Made by a program: the position numbers and the translations under genes. A DNA stretch of 64,000 bases from Corynebacterium otitidis ATCC 51513 (GTDB taxonomy: Bacteria; Actinomycetota; Actinomycetes; Mycobacteriales; Mycobacteriaceae): assembly GCF_000296405.1 (NCBI RefSeq), contig NZ_JH815193.1, positions 83,170-147,169 on the forward strand, written 5' to 3'. The notes under the pieces are model-generated. The model worked only from the letters and a program-made list of their open reading frames with translations, was not told the DNA's origin and ran no database searches. Below, one piece after another: positions 46,927 through 56,525 of this stretch. Each line of letters opens with the position of its first letter. Positions within the stretch are counted from its first letter, which is position 1.

Positions 46927-49023
46927 GTGACCCTCTCCCCCGAGCTCGCCGCCTTCACCCAGCGCCGCTACCCGGACGGGTGGACCGACGAGGACACCCG
47001 CGCGGTGGACACCGCCCGCGTGCTCGCCGCCGACGCCGTGGAGAACTGCGGCTCGGGCCACCCCGGCACGGCGATGAGCCTCGCGCCGCTGGCCTACACG
47101 CTCTACCAGCGGGTCCTCAACCACGACCCGAGCGACCCGGACTGGGTGGGCCGCGACCGCTTCGTGTTGTCTGCGGGGCACTCCTCGCTCACCCAATATA
47201 TTCAGCTCTACTTCGGCGGCTTCGGCCTCGAGCTGGACGACTTGAAGGCGCTGCGCACGTGGGGCTCGCTCACCCCGGGCCACCCCGAGTACGGCCACAC
47301 CAAGGGCGTGGAGATCACCACCGGGCCGCTCGGCTCGGGCATCTCGTCCGCGGTGGGCATGGCCATGGCGGCGCGTCGCGAGCGCGGGCTCTTCGACCCC
47401 GAGACCGCGCCCGGCGAGTCGCCCTTCGACCACGACGTCGTCGTCATCGCCTCCGACGGGGACCTCCAGGAGGGCGTGAGCGCCGAGGCCTCCTCGCTCG
47501 CCGGCACCCAGGCGCTCGGCAACCTCATCGTCTTCTGGGACGACAACCACATCTCCATCGAGGACGACACGCAGATCGCGTTCACCGAGGATGTCGTGGG
47601 CCGCTACCGCTCCTACGGCTGGCAGGTCATCGAGGTCGACGGCGGCGAGGACGTCGCCGCGCTCGAGGCGGCGGTCGCCGAGGCGAAGAGCGACCGCACC
47701 CGCCCGACGTTCGTTCGGGTGCGCACCGTCATCGGCTACCCCGCCCCGACGCTCGCGAACACCGGCAAGGCGCACGGCGCGGCGCTCGGCGCCGACGAGG
47801 TCGCCGGCGTGAAGGAGGCCCTGGGCTTCGACCCGGAGCAGCACTTCGCCGTCGAGGACGAGGTCATAGCCCACACCCGCGGGCTAATCGAGCGCGGCCG
47901 CGCCGCCCACGAGGCGTGGAACGACAGGTTCGAGGCGTGGCGCGCGGCCAACCCGGAACGCGCCGCGCTCTTCGACCGGCTTAGCGCCGGTAAGCTCCCC
48001 GAGGGCTGGGACGAGGCTCTTCCCTCCTTCTCCCCCGAGGACGGGGCGCTCGCGACCCGCAAGGCCTCCGGCAAGGTGCTCCAGGCGCTCGGCCCGGTGC
48101 TGCCCGAACTGTGGGGCGGCTCGGCGGACCTCGCGGGCTCGACGAACACGATCATCGACAACGAGAAGTCTTTCGGCCCGGAGGCGAACACCACCGGCGC
48201 GTTCGAGGCGCACCCGTATGGGCGCAACCTCCACTTCGGCATCCGCGAGCACGGCATGGGCGCGATCCTCAACGGCATCGCGCTGCACGGGCCGACGATC
48301 CCCTACGGCGCGACGTTCCTGGTGTTCTCCGACTACATGCGCGCCTCGGTGCGGCTCGCCGCGCTCATGGGCCTCAACGTCGTCTACGTGTGGACCCACG
48401 ACTCCATCGGGCTCGGCGAGGACGGGCCGACCCATCAGCCGATCGAGCACTACGCCGCGCTGCGCGCCATCCCGGGCCTGACGTTCATCCGCCCCGCCGA
48501 CGCGAACGAGACGGTCGCCGCGTGGCGCCTCAGCGTCGACGGCTCGGTTAAGGGGCCCAAGGCGCTGGCTCTCACCCGCCAGGGCGTGCCGGTGCTCGAG
48601 GGCACCGCGGAGAAAGCCCGCGAGGGCGTCGCCCGCGGCGGCTACGTGCTCGTCAAGGAGGACGCGGAGCGCCCCGACGTCATCCTTCTGTCCTCCGGCT
48701 CGGAGGTGCAGCTCGCCGTCGAGGCGGCCGCCACCCTGAAGGAGGAGGGCACCCAGGCGCGCGTCGTTTCGGTGCCGGCGATGGACCTCTTCGAGCGTCA
48801 GCCGCAGTCCTACCTCGACGAGGTCCTCCCGCCCGAGGTCACCGCGCGCGTCTCCGTGGAGGCGGGGATCGCCATGCCGTGGCACCGCTTCATCGGGCAG
48901 CGCGGCCGGGCGGTCTCCCTCGAGCATTTCGGCGCCTCCGCCGACCAGGCGCGGCTGTTTGAGGAGTTCGGGATCACCGCCGACGCCGTCGTCGCCGCCG
49001 CGCGCGAGTCGCTTCAGGCCTAG
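46927..49023 (+). CDS. tkt: Transketolase
   Basis: Thiamine-diphosphate enzyme of the pentose phosphate pathway, 698 residues. The N-terminal domain has GSGHPGTAMSLAPLAY (about 42-57) and the ThDP motif IASDGDLQEGVSAEASSLAG ending in FWDDN (about 177-207). The pyrimidine domain has FGIREHGMGAILNGIALHG (catalytic Glu) and YVWTHDSIGLGEDGPTHQP. The start is GTG 46927, with AGGAG 7 nt upstream and VTLSPELAAF matching the known N-terminus; longer frames enter the promoter. It begins the tkt-tal-zwf-opcA-pgl operon conserved in corynebacteria, a main NADPH source. Confidence 0.97.
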   Translation: MTLSPELAAFTQRRYPDGWTDEDTRAVDTARVLAADAVENCGSGHPGTAMSLAPLAYTLYQRVLNHDPSDPDWVGRDRFVLSAGHSSLTQYIQLYFGGFGLELDDLKALRTWGSLTPGHPEYGHTKGVEITTGPLGSGISSAVGMAMAARRERGLFDPETAPGESPFDHDVVVIASDGDLQEGVSAEASSLAGTQALGNLIVFWDDNHISIEDDTQIAFTEDVVGRYRSYGWQVIEVDGGEDVAALEAAVAEAKSDRTRPTFVRVRTVIGYPAPTLANTGKAHGAALGADEVAGVKEALGFDPEQHFAVEDEVIAHTRGLIERGRAAHEAWNDRFEAWRAANPERAALFDRLSAGKLPEGWDEALPSFSPEDGALATRKASGKVLQALGPVLPELWGGSADLAGSTNTIIDNEKSFGPEANTTGAFEAHPYGRNLHFGIREHGMGAILNGIALHGPTIPYGATFLVFSDYMRASVRLAALMGLNVVYVWTHDSIGLGEDGPTHQPIEHYAALRAIPGLTFIRPADANETVAAWRLSVDGSVKGPKALALTRQGVPVLEGTAEKAREGVARGGYVLVKEDAERPDVILLSSGSEVQLAVEAAATLKEEGTQARVVSVPAMDLFERQPQSYLDEVLPPEVTARVSVEAGIAMPWHRFIGQRGRAVSLEHFGASADQARLFEEFGITADAVVAAARESLQA

Positions 49024-49105
49024 CGCGCCCGGGGCGCCGCGCCCCACCCACCTTTTAACTTCATAGTTTTCACTTGATTTCCCCTTCCGAGAGGAGACCC
49101 CGCCT

Positions 49106-50188
49106 ATGACCAGCATCGACCGCCTCGCCGAGCTCGGCACGACGACGTGGCTCGACGACCTCTCCCGCGAGCGCCTCGACTCCGGGAACCTCGCCTCGAT
49201 CATCGAGGAGAAGTCGATCACCGGGGTGACGACCAACCCGTCGATCTTCAAGGCGGCGATGACCTCGGGCACGAGCTACGACGAGCAGATCGCCGAGCTC
49301 AAGGGCGAGGGCGCGGCCGCCGACGACGCGGTCTACGCGATGAGCATCGCCGACGTGCAGCGCGCCTGCGACGTGCTGCGCCCCGTCTTCGACCGGACCG
49401 ACGGGGAGGACGGCCGGGTCTCCATCGAGGTCGACCCCCGGCTCGCCGACGACGGGCAGGAGACCTTCGCGCAGGCGCTCGGCCTGTGGTCGGAGGTCGA
49501 CCGGCCCAACGCGATGATCAAGATCCCCGCCACGCCCGAGTCGCTGCCTGCGATCGAGGGCGCGCTCGCCGAGGGCGTAAGCGTCAACGTCACGCTCATT
49601 TTTTCCGTGGAGCGCTACCGCGAGGTCATCGCCGCCTACAAGCGCGGCATCGAGCGCGCGAAGAACGACGGCCGGGACGTCTCCCAGATCCGCTCGGTCG
49701 CGTCGTTCTTCGTCTCCCGGATGGACACCGAGGTCGACAAGCGCTTAGAGGCGGTCGGCGGCAACGCGCTTGAGCTGCGCGGGCTCGCGGGCCTGGCGAA
49801 CGCGAGGGCCGCCTACGCGCTCTTCGAGTCCGAGTTCGGCGAGGACGCGGGCCTGCCCGAGGGCGCGCACCCGCAGCGCCCGCTGTGGGCCTCGACCGGG
49901 GTGAAGAACCCCGACTACCCGGCGACCCTCTACGTCGCGGGGCTCGCGGGGCCGCGCACCGTCAACACCATGCCGGAGAAGACCATCGACGCGACCCTCG
50001 ACTCCGACGTCGAGCTCTCCGACACGCTGAGCGGCTCCGGGCCCGCCGCCCGCGAGACGCTCGAGAAGATCCGCCAGGCCGGCGTCGACCTCGACGACGT
50101 CACCGCCGTCCTCGAGCGCGAAGGCGTCGAAAAGTTCGTCGCCGCCTGGAAGGAGCTCCTCGACTCCATGGCCGAGCGGCTCTCCTAA
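49106..50188 (+). CDS. tal: Transaldolase
   Basis: Transfers dihydroxyacetone units in the non-oxidative pentose phosphate pathway. The 360-residue protein is a type-2 transaldolase with ITGVTTNPSIFKAAM (about 38-52) and the Schiff-base Lys region NAMIKIPATPESLPAIEGAL (about 137-156), then VNVTLIFSVERYREVI. GAGAGGAGACC lies about 9 nt before the ATG. It is 82 nt after tkt and 122 nt before zwf. Confidence 0.96.
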   Translation: MTSIDRLAELGTTTWLDDLSRERLDSGNLASIIEEKSITGVTTNPSIFKAAMTSGTSYDEQIAELKGEGAAADDAVYAMSIADVQRACDVLRPVFDRTDGEDGRVSIEVDPRLADDGQETFAQALGLWSEVDRPNAMIKIPATPESLPAIEGALAEGVSVNVTLIFSVERYREVIAAYKRGIERAKNDGRDVSQIRSVASFFVSRMDTEVDKRLEAVGGNALELRGLAGLANARAAYALFESEFGEDAGLPEGAHPQRPLWASTGVKNPDYPATLYVAGLAGPRTVNTMPEKTIDATLDSDVELSDTLSGSGPAARETLEKIRQAGVDLDDVTAVLEREGVEKFVAAWKELLDSMAERLS

Positions 50189-50202
50189 CACCGCCGGGCG
50201 GG

Positions 50203-50270
50203 CGCGACCCTGATCATCGGGGCCGCGCCCGCGACCCCTCCGGCCGGGCGGCACTCCCCCGCCCGGCCGG
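50203..50270 (+). other. Tandem hairpins between tal and zwf
   Basis: Two stems lie in the 122-nt gap: GGGCGCG/CGCGCCC (50204-50210 and 50224-50230) and CCGGCCGGGCGG/CCGCCCGGCCGG (50240-50251 and 50259-50270). No U-tract follows. They may set a tal 3' end or protect processed mRNA in the operon. Confidence 0.5.
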
Positions 50271-50310
50271 CGGCAGCCTCGTTGTTGAGAAAGGCAGAAT
50301 CATCAATCCC

Positions 50311-51855
50311 GTGAGCGATGAGAAGTCCTCGAGCGAGTGGGTCAACCCGCTGCGAGACCCTTATGACAAGCGCCTGCCGCGCATCGCCGGGCCCTCCGGC
50401 ATGGTCCTCTTCGGGGTGACCGGCGACCTGGCGCGAAAGAAGCTCCTGCCCGCGATCTATGACCTCGCCAACCGGGGGCTGCTGCCCGCGGGCTTCACGC
50501 TCGTGGGCTACGGGCGGCGCGGCTGGTCGGACGAGGAGTTCGCCGACTACGTCTTCGCCGCGGTGAAGGAGCGCGCCCGCACCCGCCTCAACGAAGCGGT
50601 GTGGCGCCGGCTTAAGGAGGGCCTGCGCTTCGTTAAGGGCGACTTCACCGACGACGAGGCCTTCGATCGCCTCGCGGATCTCCTCCACGAGATGGACGAG
50701 CGGCGCGGCACGTCGGGCAACTGGGCGTTCTACCTCTCCATCCCGCCGCAGCACTTCGCCGCGGTGTGCAGCCAGCTCGCGCGCAGCGGCCTGAACAAGG
50801 CCCCCGAGGGCTCGTGGCGGCGCATGGTCATCGAGAAGCCCTTCGGCCACGACTACGAGTCGGCCGCGCGCCTCAACGAGGTGGTCGGCAGCGTCTTCGA
50901 CGAGGAGTCGGTGTTCCGCATCGACCACTACCTCGGCAAGGAGACGGTGCAGAACATCATGGCGCTGCGCTTCGCGAACCAGCTCTTCGAGCCGTTCTGG
51001 AACGCGAACTTCGTCGACCACGTGCAGATCACCATGGCCGAGGACATCGGCGTCGGCGGGCGCGCGGGCTACTACGCGACGATCGGCGCGGCCCGCGACG
51101 TCATCCAGAACCACCTGCTGCAGCTGCTCGCGCTCGTCGCGATGGAGGAGCCCGTCTCCTTCGACCCGGAGCAGCTCCGCGCGGAGAAGATCAAGGTGCT
51201 GCGCGCCACCTCCCCGGTCGCGCCGTTCGACGAGACGACCGCGCGCGGCCAGTACACCTCGGGCTGGCAGGGCTCGACCAAGGTGCCGGGGCTCGCCGAG
51301 GAGGAGGGCTTCGACCCCGAGTCCACGACCGAGACGTTCGCCGCCCTCACCTTAGAGGTCGCCTCGAGGCGCTGGGCGGGCGTGCCGTTCTACCTGCGCA
51401 CCGGCAAGCGGCTCGGCAGCCGCGTCACGGAGATCGCCCTGGTCTTCAAGCGGCCCCCGCACCAGCCGTTTGGCGACGAGCAGACCAAGTGGCTCGGCCA
51501 GAACGCCGTGGTCATCCGCGTGCAGCCCAACGAGGGCGTGCTCATGCGCTTCGGCTCGAAGGTCCCGGGCCCGGGCATGGACGTGCGCGACGTGAACATG
51601 GACTTCTCCTACACGGAGGCGTTCACCGAGGAGTCCCCCGAGGCCTACGAGCGGCTCATCCTCGACGCGCTGCTCGACCAGTCGAGCCTGTTCCCCACCA
51701 ACGACGAGGTGGAGCTCTCCTGGCGGATCCTCGACCCCATCGTCGAGTTCTGGGCGACCCAGGGCCGCCCCGAGGAGTACCAGGCCGGCACGTGGGGCCC
51801 GCCGGGCGCCGACCGGATGATGGCGCGCCAGAACCGCCAGTGGCGCCGCCCCTAG
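50311..51855 (+). CDS. zwf: Glucose-6-phosphate dehydrogenase
   Basis: Oxidises glucose 6-phosphate to 6-phosphogluconolactone, making NADPH. The 514-residue protein has the Rossmann segment VLFGVTGDLARKKLLPAIYDL (about 31-51), the substrate motif RIDHYLGKETVQN with the catalytic His (about 204-216) and EKPFGHDYESA. The GTG at 50311 (MSDEKSSSEW) matches the known corynebacterial N-terminus; the ribosome site is weak (AAAGG further upstream), so translation may depend on tal. It works with OpcA, encoded next. Confidence 0.97.
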   Translation: MSDEKSSSEWVNPLRDPYDKRLPRIAGPSGMVLFGVTGDLARKKLLPAIYDLANRGLLPAGFTLVGYGRRGWSDEEFADYVFAAVKERARTRLNEAVWRRLKEGLRFVKGDFTDDEAFDRLADLLHEMDERRGTSGNWAFYLSIPPQHFAAVCSQLARSGLNKAPEGSWRRMVIEKPFGHDYESAARLNEVVGSVFDEESVFRIDHYLGKETVQNIMALRFANQLFEPFWNANFVDHVQITMAEDIGVGGRAGYYATIGAARDVIQNHLLQLLALVAMEEPVSFDPEQLRAEKIKVLRATSPVAPFDETTARGQYTSGWQGSTKVPGLAEEEGFDPESTTETFAALTLEVASRRWAGVPFYLRTGKRLGSRVTEIALVFKRPPHQPFGDEQTKWLGQNAVVIRVQPNEGVLMRFGSKVPGPGMDVRDVNMDFSYTEAFTEESPEAYERLILDALLDQSSLFPTNDEVELSWRILDPIVEFWATQGRPEEYQAGTWGPPGADRMMARQNRQWRRP

Positions 51856-51926
51856 GTCTGGCCCCACCGCCCAGCCGCCCCGCGGCGGCCGACCCGTTTC
51901 TACAGTAAGGACGGAACGACAACACC

Positions 51927-52904
51927 GTGCGCAAGGGACTTCGAGACACCTCCACCACCGCGATCGTCGAGACCCTCCAGGAGATCCACGACGCCTCGGC
52001 GAGGTTCACCGGCCGGGTGCTCACCCTCATCATCGACGCCTCCGCGGAGACCCAGGTCGACATGCTCACCGACGTCGTCTCCGAGGCCTCGCGCGAGCAC
52101 CCCTCGAGGGTGCTCATGCTGCTCGGCGGGGACGGCGCGGACGCCGAGAGCCGCGTCGACGCGGACATCCGCGTCGGCGGGGAGGCCGGCGCCAGCGAGA
52201 TCGTGCTCATGAGGCTCTCCGGGGCGGTCGCGAACCACCCCGCCGCGGTCGTCACACCGCTGCTTTTGCCCGACACCCCGATCGTCACGTGGTGGCCGAA
52301 CGCGGCGCCCGCCTCGCCGGCGCACCATCCTCTCGGTCGGATCGCGCAGCGGCGCATCACCGACAGCTACACCGACCCCTCCCCCGACGCGCTCGCGCGG
52401 CGGGCGAACAACTACCGGCCCGGCGACTCGGACATGGCGTGGTCGAGGATCACGCAGTGGCGAGGCCAGGTCGCCTCCGCGGTGGAGGTGCGCCCCCGCG
52501 CGCCCATCGAGTCGGTCGTCATCGAGGGCCGCGCCGACAACCCGAGCATCGACCTGGCGGCCGGGTGGCTCGCCGCGCGCCTGGGGGTGCCGGTGACCCG
52601 CGCGGGCATCGCCGAGGACTCGATCGAGGAGCAGGGACTCGACCCGCACGACACGTGCCGGCTCACCCTGAGGCGGCCCGACGGCGCGATCGTGCTCGCC
52701 AACCGGCCGGGCTCGACGGTGTCGATCGAAGGCCCCGGGCGCCCGGACTCGACGGTCGCGCTCTACCACCGCACCGCCGCGGAGCGCCTCACCGAGGAGC
52801 TGCGCCACCTCGACCCGGATCTCGCGTACGCTGCGGCGGTGGGGGCCATCGGCTCGCTTTCCTACCCGGACTTCCCCTCCCCCGTGCCCGACGGGGAGGC
52901 CTAG
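51927..52904 (+). CDS. opcA: OpcA, glucose-6-phosphate dehydrogenase assembly/activator protein
   Basis: A 325-residue protein required for active Zwf in corynebacteria and cyanobacteria. The N-terminus begins MRKGLRDTSTTAIVETLQE and the middle has TPLLLPDTPIVTWWPNAAP (about 110-128), both typical. It is a non-catalytic partner and no enzyme motif is seen. AAGGACGG lies before the GTG. It is 71 nt after zwf and 83 nt before pgl, in the same operon. Confidence 0.95.
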   Translation: MRKGLRDTSTTAIVETLQEIHDASARFTGRVLTLIIDASAETQVDMLTDVVSEASREHPSRVLMLLGGDGADAESRVDADIRVGGEAGASEIVLMRLSGAVANHPAAVVTPLLLPDTPIVTWWPNAAPASPAHHPLGRIAQRRITDSYTDPSPDALARRANNYRPGDSDMAWSRITQWRGQVASAVEVRPRAPIESVVIEGRADNPSIDLAAGWLAARLGVPVTRAGIAEDSIEEQGLDPHDTCRLTLRRPDGAIVLANRPGSTVSIEGPGRPDSTVALYHRTAAERLTEELRHLDPDLAYAAAVGAIGSLSYPDFPSPVPDGEA

Positions 52905-52987
52905 GCGGCGCCCGCCCCCTCCTAAAAAAAAGGGCGGCGCCGCCGGACACCGACCGCGACCAGACATAGAAGGAGCAGCTGAGAGAC

Positions 52988-53854
52988 GTGCCCACCCCGA
53001 CCCGCCGTGTGTTGAGCGACCAGGAGGAGCTCGCCCGCACCGTGGCGCTTGCCGCCATCGACACCATCGCGACCATCCAGGCCGAGGGCTCCGGCGCCCA
53101 CGGCGACGGCGAGCCGCGCGTCGTCGTCACCGGCGGGGGCGCCGGCCACGCGGGGCTTGGGGAGGGCGCCACCCCGGGGGGGGGCGGGGCCGCCGGCGCG
53201 GGGGGGGGGGGGGAGCCGCGCGTCGTCGTCACCGGCGGGCGCACCGGCATCGCGGTGCTTGAGGAGCTCGCCCGCCTGGAGCGGGCCGCCGCCGCGCAGG
53301 CGGACTCCTTCCCGGCCACGAGGATCGACTGGTCTAGGCTGTGGGTCTTCTTCGGCGACGAGCGCGCCGTGCCCGTCACCCACCCGGAGTCCAACCAGGG
53401 GCAGGCGCGCGCCGCGCTGCTCAACGAGGTGCCCATCCCCGAGGCGCGCATCGTGGGCATCGACGTCCACGAGGGCGACCGGGTCGACGCCGCGGCCCGC
53501 AACTACGCCGCCGCGATCGAGAAGATCGCCCCTGAGGGTTTCGACCTGCACCTGCTGGGCCTCGGGCCGGAGGGGCACGTCAACTCGCTGTTCCCCGGCT
53601 CCGCCGCGACCGCCGAGGATGAGGCGCTTACCGCGGCGGTGCACGACTCGCCGAAGCCCCCGCCGCAGCGCGTGACGCTCACGCTGCCGGCGGTGCGCCG
53701 CGCGGACCGGGTGTGGCTGCTCGCCGCGGGCGAGGAGAAGCGCGAGGCCGCGCGCCTCGCCGCGGGCGACGCCGACCCCAACGAGGTGCCGGCCGCGGGC
53801 GCGCGCGGCCGCGCCGAGACGGTCCTCTTCCTCACCGAGGACGCCGCCGGCTAG
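52988..53854 (+). CDS. pgl: 6-phosphogluconolactonase, with internal duplication
   Basis: Hydrolyses 6-phosphogluconolactone, second step of the oxidative pentose phosphate path (also called devB). The family motifs WVFFGDERAVPVTHPESNQGQA (about 118-139) and LHLLGLGPEGHVNSLFPGS (about 184-202) are intact. It has 288 residues instead of about 235-255, partly because GEPRVVVTGG is present twice (about residues 41-50 and 75-84) separated by a Gly-rich stretch, an in-frame 102-bp repeat. A 14-G run lies in it. Either a real tandem duplication in this strain or an assembly artefact. GTG start at 52988. The stop is 27 nt before the operon terminator. Confidence 0.9.
   Translation: MPTPTRRVLSDQEELARTVALAAIDTIATIQAEGSGAHGDGEPRVVVTGGGAGHAGLGEGATPGGGGAAGAGGGGEPRVVVTGGRTGIAVLEELARLERAAAAQADSFPATRIDWSRLWVFFGDERAVPVTHPESNQGQARAALLNEVPIPEARIVGIDVHEGDRVDAAARNYAAAIEKIAPEGFDLHLLGLGPEGHVNSLFPGSAATAEDEALTAAVHDSPKPPPQRVTLTLPAVRRADRVWLLAAGEEKREAARLAAGDADPNEVPAAGARGRAETVLFLTEDAAG
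53111..53239 (+). repeat. Tandem 102-bp direct repeat with poly-G runs inside pgl
   Basis: Bases 53111-53137 and 53213-53239 are identical over 27 bp, and similarity continues for about 50 more bases with many substitutions, most being G in the first copy. Between the copies are runs of 9 G (53176-53184) and 14 G (53200-53213). Unit length 102 bp is a multiple of three, so the frame is kept. Confidence 0.85.
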
Positions 53855-53880
53855 CGCGCAGCCGCCCCAACTACGCGACA

Positions 53881-53922
53881 GGGCGGCCGGCCCGGGTACT
53901 CCCCGGGCCGGCCGCCCTCTTT
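53881..53922 (+). terminator. Terminator of the tkt-pgl operon
   Basis: A perfect 16-bp inverted repeat (53881-53896 and 53902-53917) with loop TACTC, followed by TCTTT. A second stem GCCGGCG/CGCCGGC with T-rich loop (53935-53955) lies just beyond, near the convergent secG stop. Confidence 0.9.
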
Positions 53923-53961
53923 GTATGCACTATTGCCGGCGGCTTTTTCGCCGGCGGCGCG

Positions 53962-54195
53962 CTAGGCGAAGCGCTGGAGCAGGTTGAGCGCGACGATGCA
54001 GATCACCCACACGAGCGCCAGCACGATGGTGTAGCGGTCGAGGTTCTTCTCCACGACCGTGGAGCCGGAGAGGTTCGCCTGGGTGCCGCCGCCGAAGAGG
54101 CTCGACAGGCCGCCGCCCTTGCCCTTGTGGAGCAGCACGAACACGGTCATGAGCACCGCGGCGATGACGAGGATGATCTGTAGCGCGAGAACCAA
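53962..54195 (-). CDS. secG: Preprotein translocase subunit SecG
   Basis: A 77-residue membrane protein with two hydrophobic helices (about 2-22 and 53-73) and the Gly-rich loop KGKGGGLSSLFGGG (about 24-37) typical of SecG. It is the small subunit of the SecYEG channel. It follows tpiA by 106 nt on the same strand and converges with pgl. Confidence 0.94.
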   Translation of the reverse strand: MVLALQIILVIAAVLMTVFVLLHKGKGGGLSSLFGGGTQANLSGSTVVEKNLDRYTIVLALVWVICIVALNLLQRFA

Positions 54196-54301
54196 GATGT
54201 GCGTCCTTTAATCGGGTGGTCGGTCGGCTGATGAATCAAGGTATAAGCGGAAGGCCGTGGAGGCGCCGCCGGGCTTAGCCTACACGACGTACCTTCGCCG
54301 G

Positions 54302-55069
54302 CTAGGAGGCGGCGGCCGCGACGAGTCGGGCGAACTCCTGCCCGTCGAGCGAGGCGCCGCCCACGAGCGCGCCGTCGACGTCGCGCTGCCCGACGACGCC
54401 GGCGACGGTGTCGGTCGTCACCGAGCCGCCGTAGAGGATGCGGAGCTTCTCCGCGGCGTCGGCGCCGGAGAGCTCCCCTGCGGCCTCGCGGATCGCGGCG
54501 GCGACCTCCTGGGCGTCCGCGCCGCTCGCGGCGCGGCCCGTGCCGATCGCCCACACCGGCTCGTAGGCCACGACGACGCGGGAGGTGTCGTCGATGCCCT
54601 CGAGCGAGCCGCGCAGCTGCTCGGTGACGTAGTCGACGTGGCCGCCGGCGTCGCGCACCTCGGCGGGCTCGCCGACGCAGACGATCGGGGTGAGCCCCGC
54701 GCCGAGCGCGGCGCGGGCCTTCGCGGCGACGAGCTCGTCGTCCTCGCCGTGGTCGCGGCGGCGCTCGGAGTGGCCGACGACGACCCACGTGCAGTTGAGC
54801 TTCGCGAGCATCGAGGCGGCGATCTCCCCGGTGTGGGCGCCCTCCTCGTGGCGGGAGACGTCCTGCGCGCCAAACGTGATGGGCAGCCGGTCGCCCTCGA
54901 TGAGGGTCTGCACGGAGCGCAGGTCGGTAAACGGCACGGTGAGCCCGACGTCGACGCGCTCGTAGTAGTCCTTGGGCAGCGCGAACGCAAGCTTCTGGAC
55001 GGCGTTGAGGGCCTCGAGGTGGTTGAGGTTCATCTTCCAGTTGCCCACGACGAGCGGGGTGCGAGGCAT
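54302..55069 (-). CDS. tpiA: Triosephosphate isomerase
   Basis: Interconverts dihydroxyacetone phosphate and glyceraldehyde 3-phosphate. The 255-residue protein has Lys12 in GNWKMN, His100 in VVGHSERRR and Glu170 in [14 protein letters not shown], the catalytic triad, plus ILYGGSVT. The ATG at 55069 has AGGAG 6 nt upstream; a longer frame to 55351 overlaps pgk and is ignored. It is 73 nt after pgk. In C. glutamicum the order is gap-pgk-tpi-ppc-secG; ppc is missing here. Confidence 0.97.
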   Translation of the reverse strand: MPRTPLVVGNWKMNLNHLEALNAVQKLAFALPKDYYERVDVGLTVPFTDLRSVQTLIEGDRLPITFGAQDVSRHEEGAHTGEIAASMLAKLNCTWVVVGHSERRRDHGEDDELVAAKARAALGAGLTPIVCVGEPAEVRDAGGHVDYVTEQLRGSLEGIDDTSRVVVAYEPVWAIGTGRAASGADAQEVAAAIREAAGELSGADAAEKLRILYGGSVTTDTVAGVVGQRDVDGALVGGASLDGQEFARLVAAAAS

Positions 55070-55142
55070 CGACGGCTCCTTACGATCGGCGAGAAAAACT
55101 TCGGTGACGGTCCGGTCTCTGTGTAGTGAGCGCTCGCGGCGG

Positions 55143-56366
55143 CTAGCCGCGGCGCAGCACCTTGAGCCCCGGGAGCTCCTTGCCCTCGAGGAGCTCAAGC
55201 GAGGCGCCCCCGCCGGTGGAGATGTGGCTGTAGCCGGCCTCATCCAGGCCCAGGCGACGCACCGCGGCGGCGGAGTCGCCCCCGCCGACGACGCTGCGCG
55301 CGCCGTTTTTCGTGGCGGCGACGATCGCCTCGGCGACGCCGCGGGTGCCATCGGCGAAGCGCTCGAACTCGAAGACGCCCATCGGCCCGTTCCAGAACAC
55401 CGAGCGCGCCCCGGAGAGCTCCTCGGCGAAGGCCTCGACGGTGCGGGGCCCGACGTCGAGCCCGAGCCAGCCGTCGGGGATGGCGTCGGCGTCGACGACG
55501 CGGGACTCGGCCTCGGCGTCGAACTTCTCGGCGGCGACGACGTCGACGGGCAGGGCGATGGTGTCGCCGAAGCGCTCGATGAGCCCGCGGCAGGTGTCGA
55601 CGAGGTCGCGCTCGACGAGCGAGGCCTTGACGTCGATGCCGCGCGCGGCGAGAAACGTGTAGCACATGCCGCCGCCGACGAGCACCCGGTCGGCGACCGC
55701 GGCGAGCCGCTCGATGACGGCGAGCTTGTCGGAGACCTTCGCGCCGCCGAGCACGACGACGTAGGGCCGCTCGGGGTCTTCGACCATGGAGGAGAGCTCG
55801 GCAGCCTCCCGCTCGACGAGCCGCCCGGCGAACGCGGGGAGGAACTCCGCGATCGTCGCGACGGAGGCCTGCTCGCGGTGGACGACGCCGAAGCCGTCGG
55901 AGACGAACGCCCCGTTATCCGCGGCGAGCGCGGCGAGCGCCTCGGCGAGCTCGCGGCGCTCCGCGTTGTCCTTGGAGGTCTCGCGGGGATCGAAGCGGAC
56001 GTTCTCGACGAGCATGACGTCGCCCTCGGTGAGCCCGTTGGCGCGCTCGTGGGCGTCCTCGCCGACGACGTCCTCGGCGAGCTGCACGTACTGGCCGAGC
56101 CGCTCGGAGAGCTCCTCGGCGACCGGCGCGAGCGAGAGCTCCGGGTCGGGCTTGCCGCCCGGGCGGCCGAGGTGCGCGGCGACGATGACCTTCGCTCCCG
56201 CCTCGGAAAGCTCCCGGATGGTGGGCAGGGACGCCTCGATGCGCCCCGCGTCGCTGATCTGCCCGCCCTCGAGCGGGACGTTGAGGTCGGCGCGCACGAG
56301 CACGTGGCGCCCGGAGACGCCGTCGGAAAGGAGGTCGTCGAGGGTCGCGATGCGGGGGTTGCTCAC
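55143..56366 (-). CDS. pgk: Phosphoglycerate kinase
   Basis: Makes ATP from 1,3-bisphosphoglycerate in glycolysis. The 407-residue protein has [11 protein letters not shown] (about 24-34), [15 protein letters not shown] (about 65-79) and the C-terminal nucleotide segment [16 protein letters not shown] (about 362-377). The GTG at 56366 has GTGAGG about 10 nt upstream. It is 159 nt from whiA, and that gap contains no gapA. It is followed by tpiA. Confidence 0.96.
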   Translation of the reverse strand: MSNPRIATLDDLLSDGVSGRHVLVRADLNVPLEGGQISDAGRIEASLPTIRELSEAGAKVIVAAHLGRPGGKPDPELSLAPVAEELSERLGQYVQLAEDVVGEDAHERANGLTEGDVMLVENVRFDPRETSKDNAERRELAEALAALAADNGAFVSDGFGVVHREQASVATIAEFLPAFAGRLVEREAAELSSMVEDPERPYVVVLGGAKVSDKLAVIERLAAVADRVLVGGGMCYTFLAARGIDVKASLVERDLVDTCRGLIERFGDTIALPVDVVAAEKFDAEAESRVVDADAIPDGWLGLDVGPRTVEAFAEELSGARSVFWNGPMGVFEFERFADGTRGVAEAIVAATKNGARSVVGGGDSAAAVRRLGLDEAGYSHISTGGGASLELLEGKELPGLKVLRRG

Positions 56367-56525
56367 GGGCTTTGGTCCTCACCTTGTCTGGTCGTCGTCG
56401 CTGCCGCGGCCGCGCCGCCGGCGCCGGTGGCGCCGAGAAATGCGGGCGGTCCGCCTACCCGAGGAAGCCTACCGGACGGGCGGCCCAGGCCCCCTCGGGC
56501 CCCACCCCGCTCCCCCGGGGCGCCG

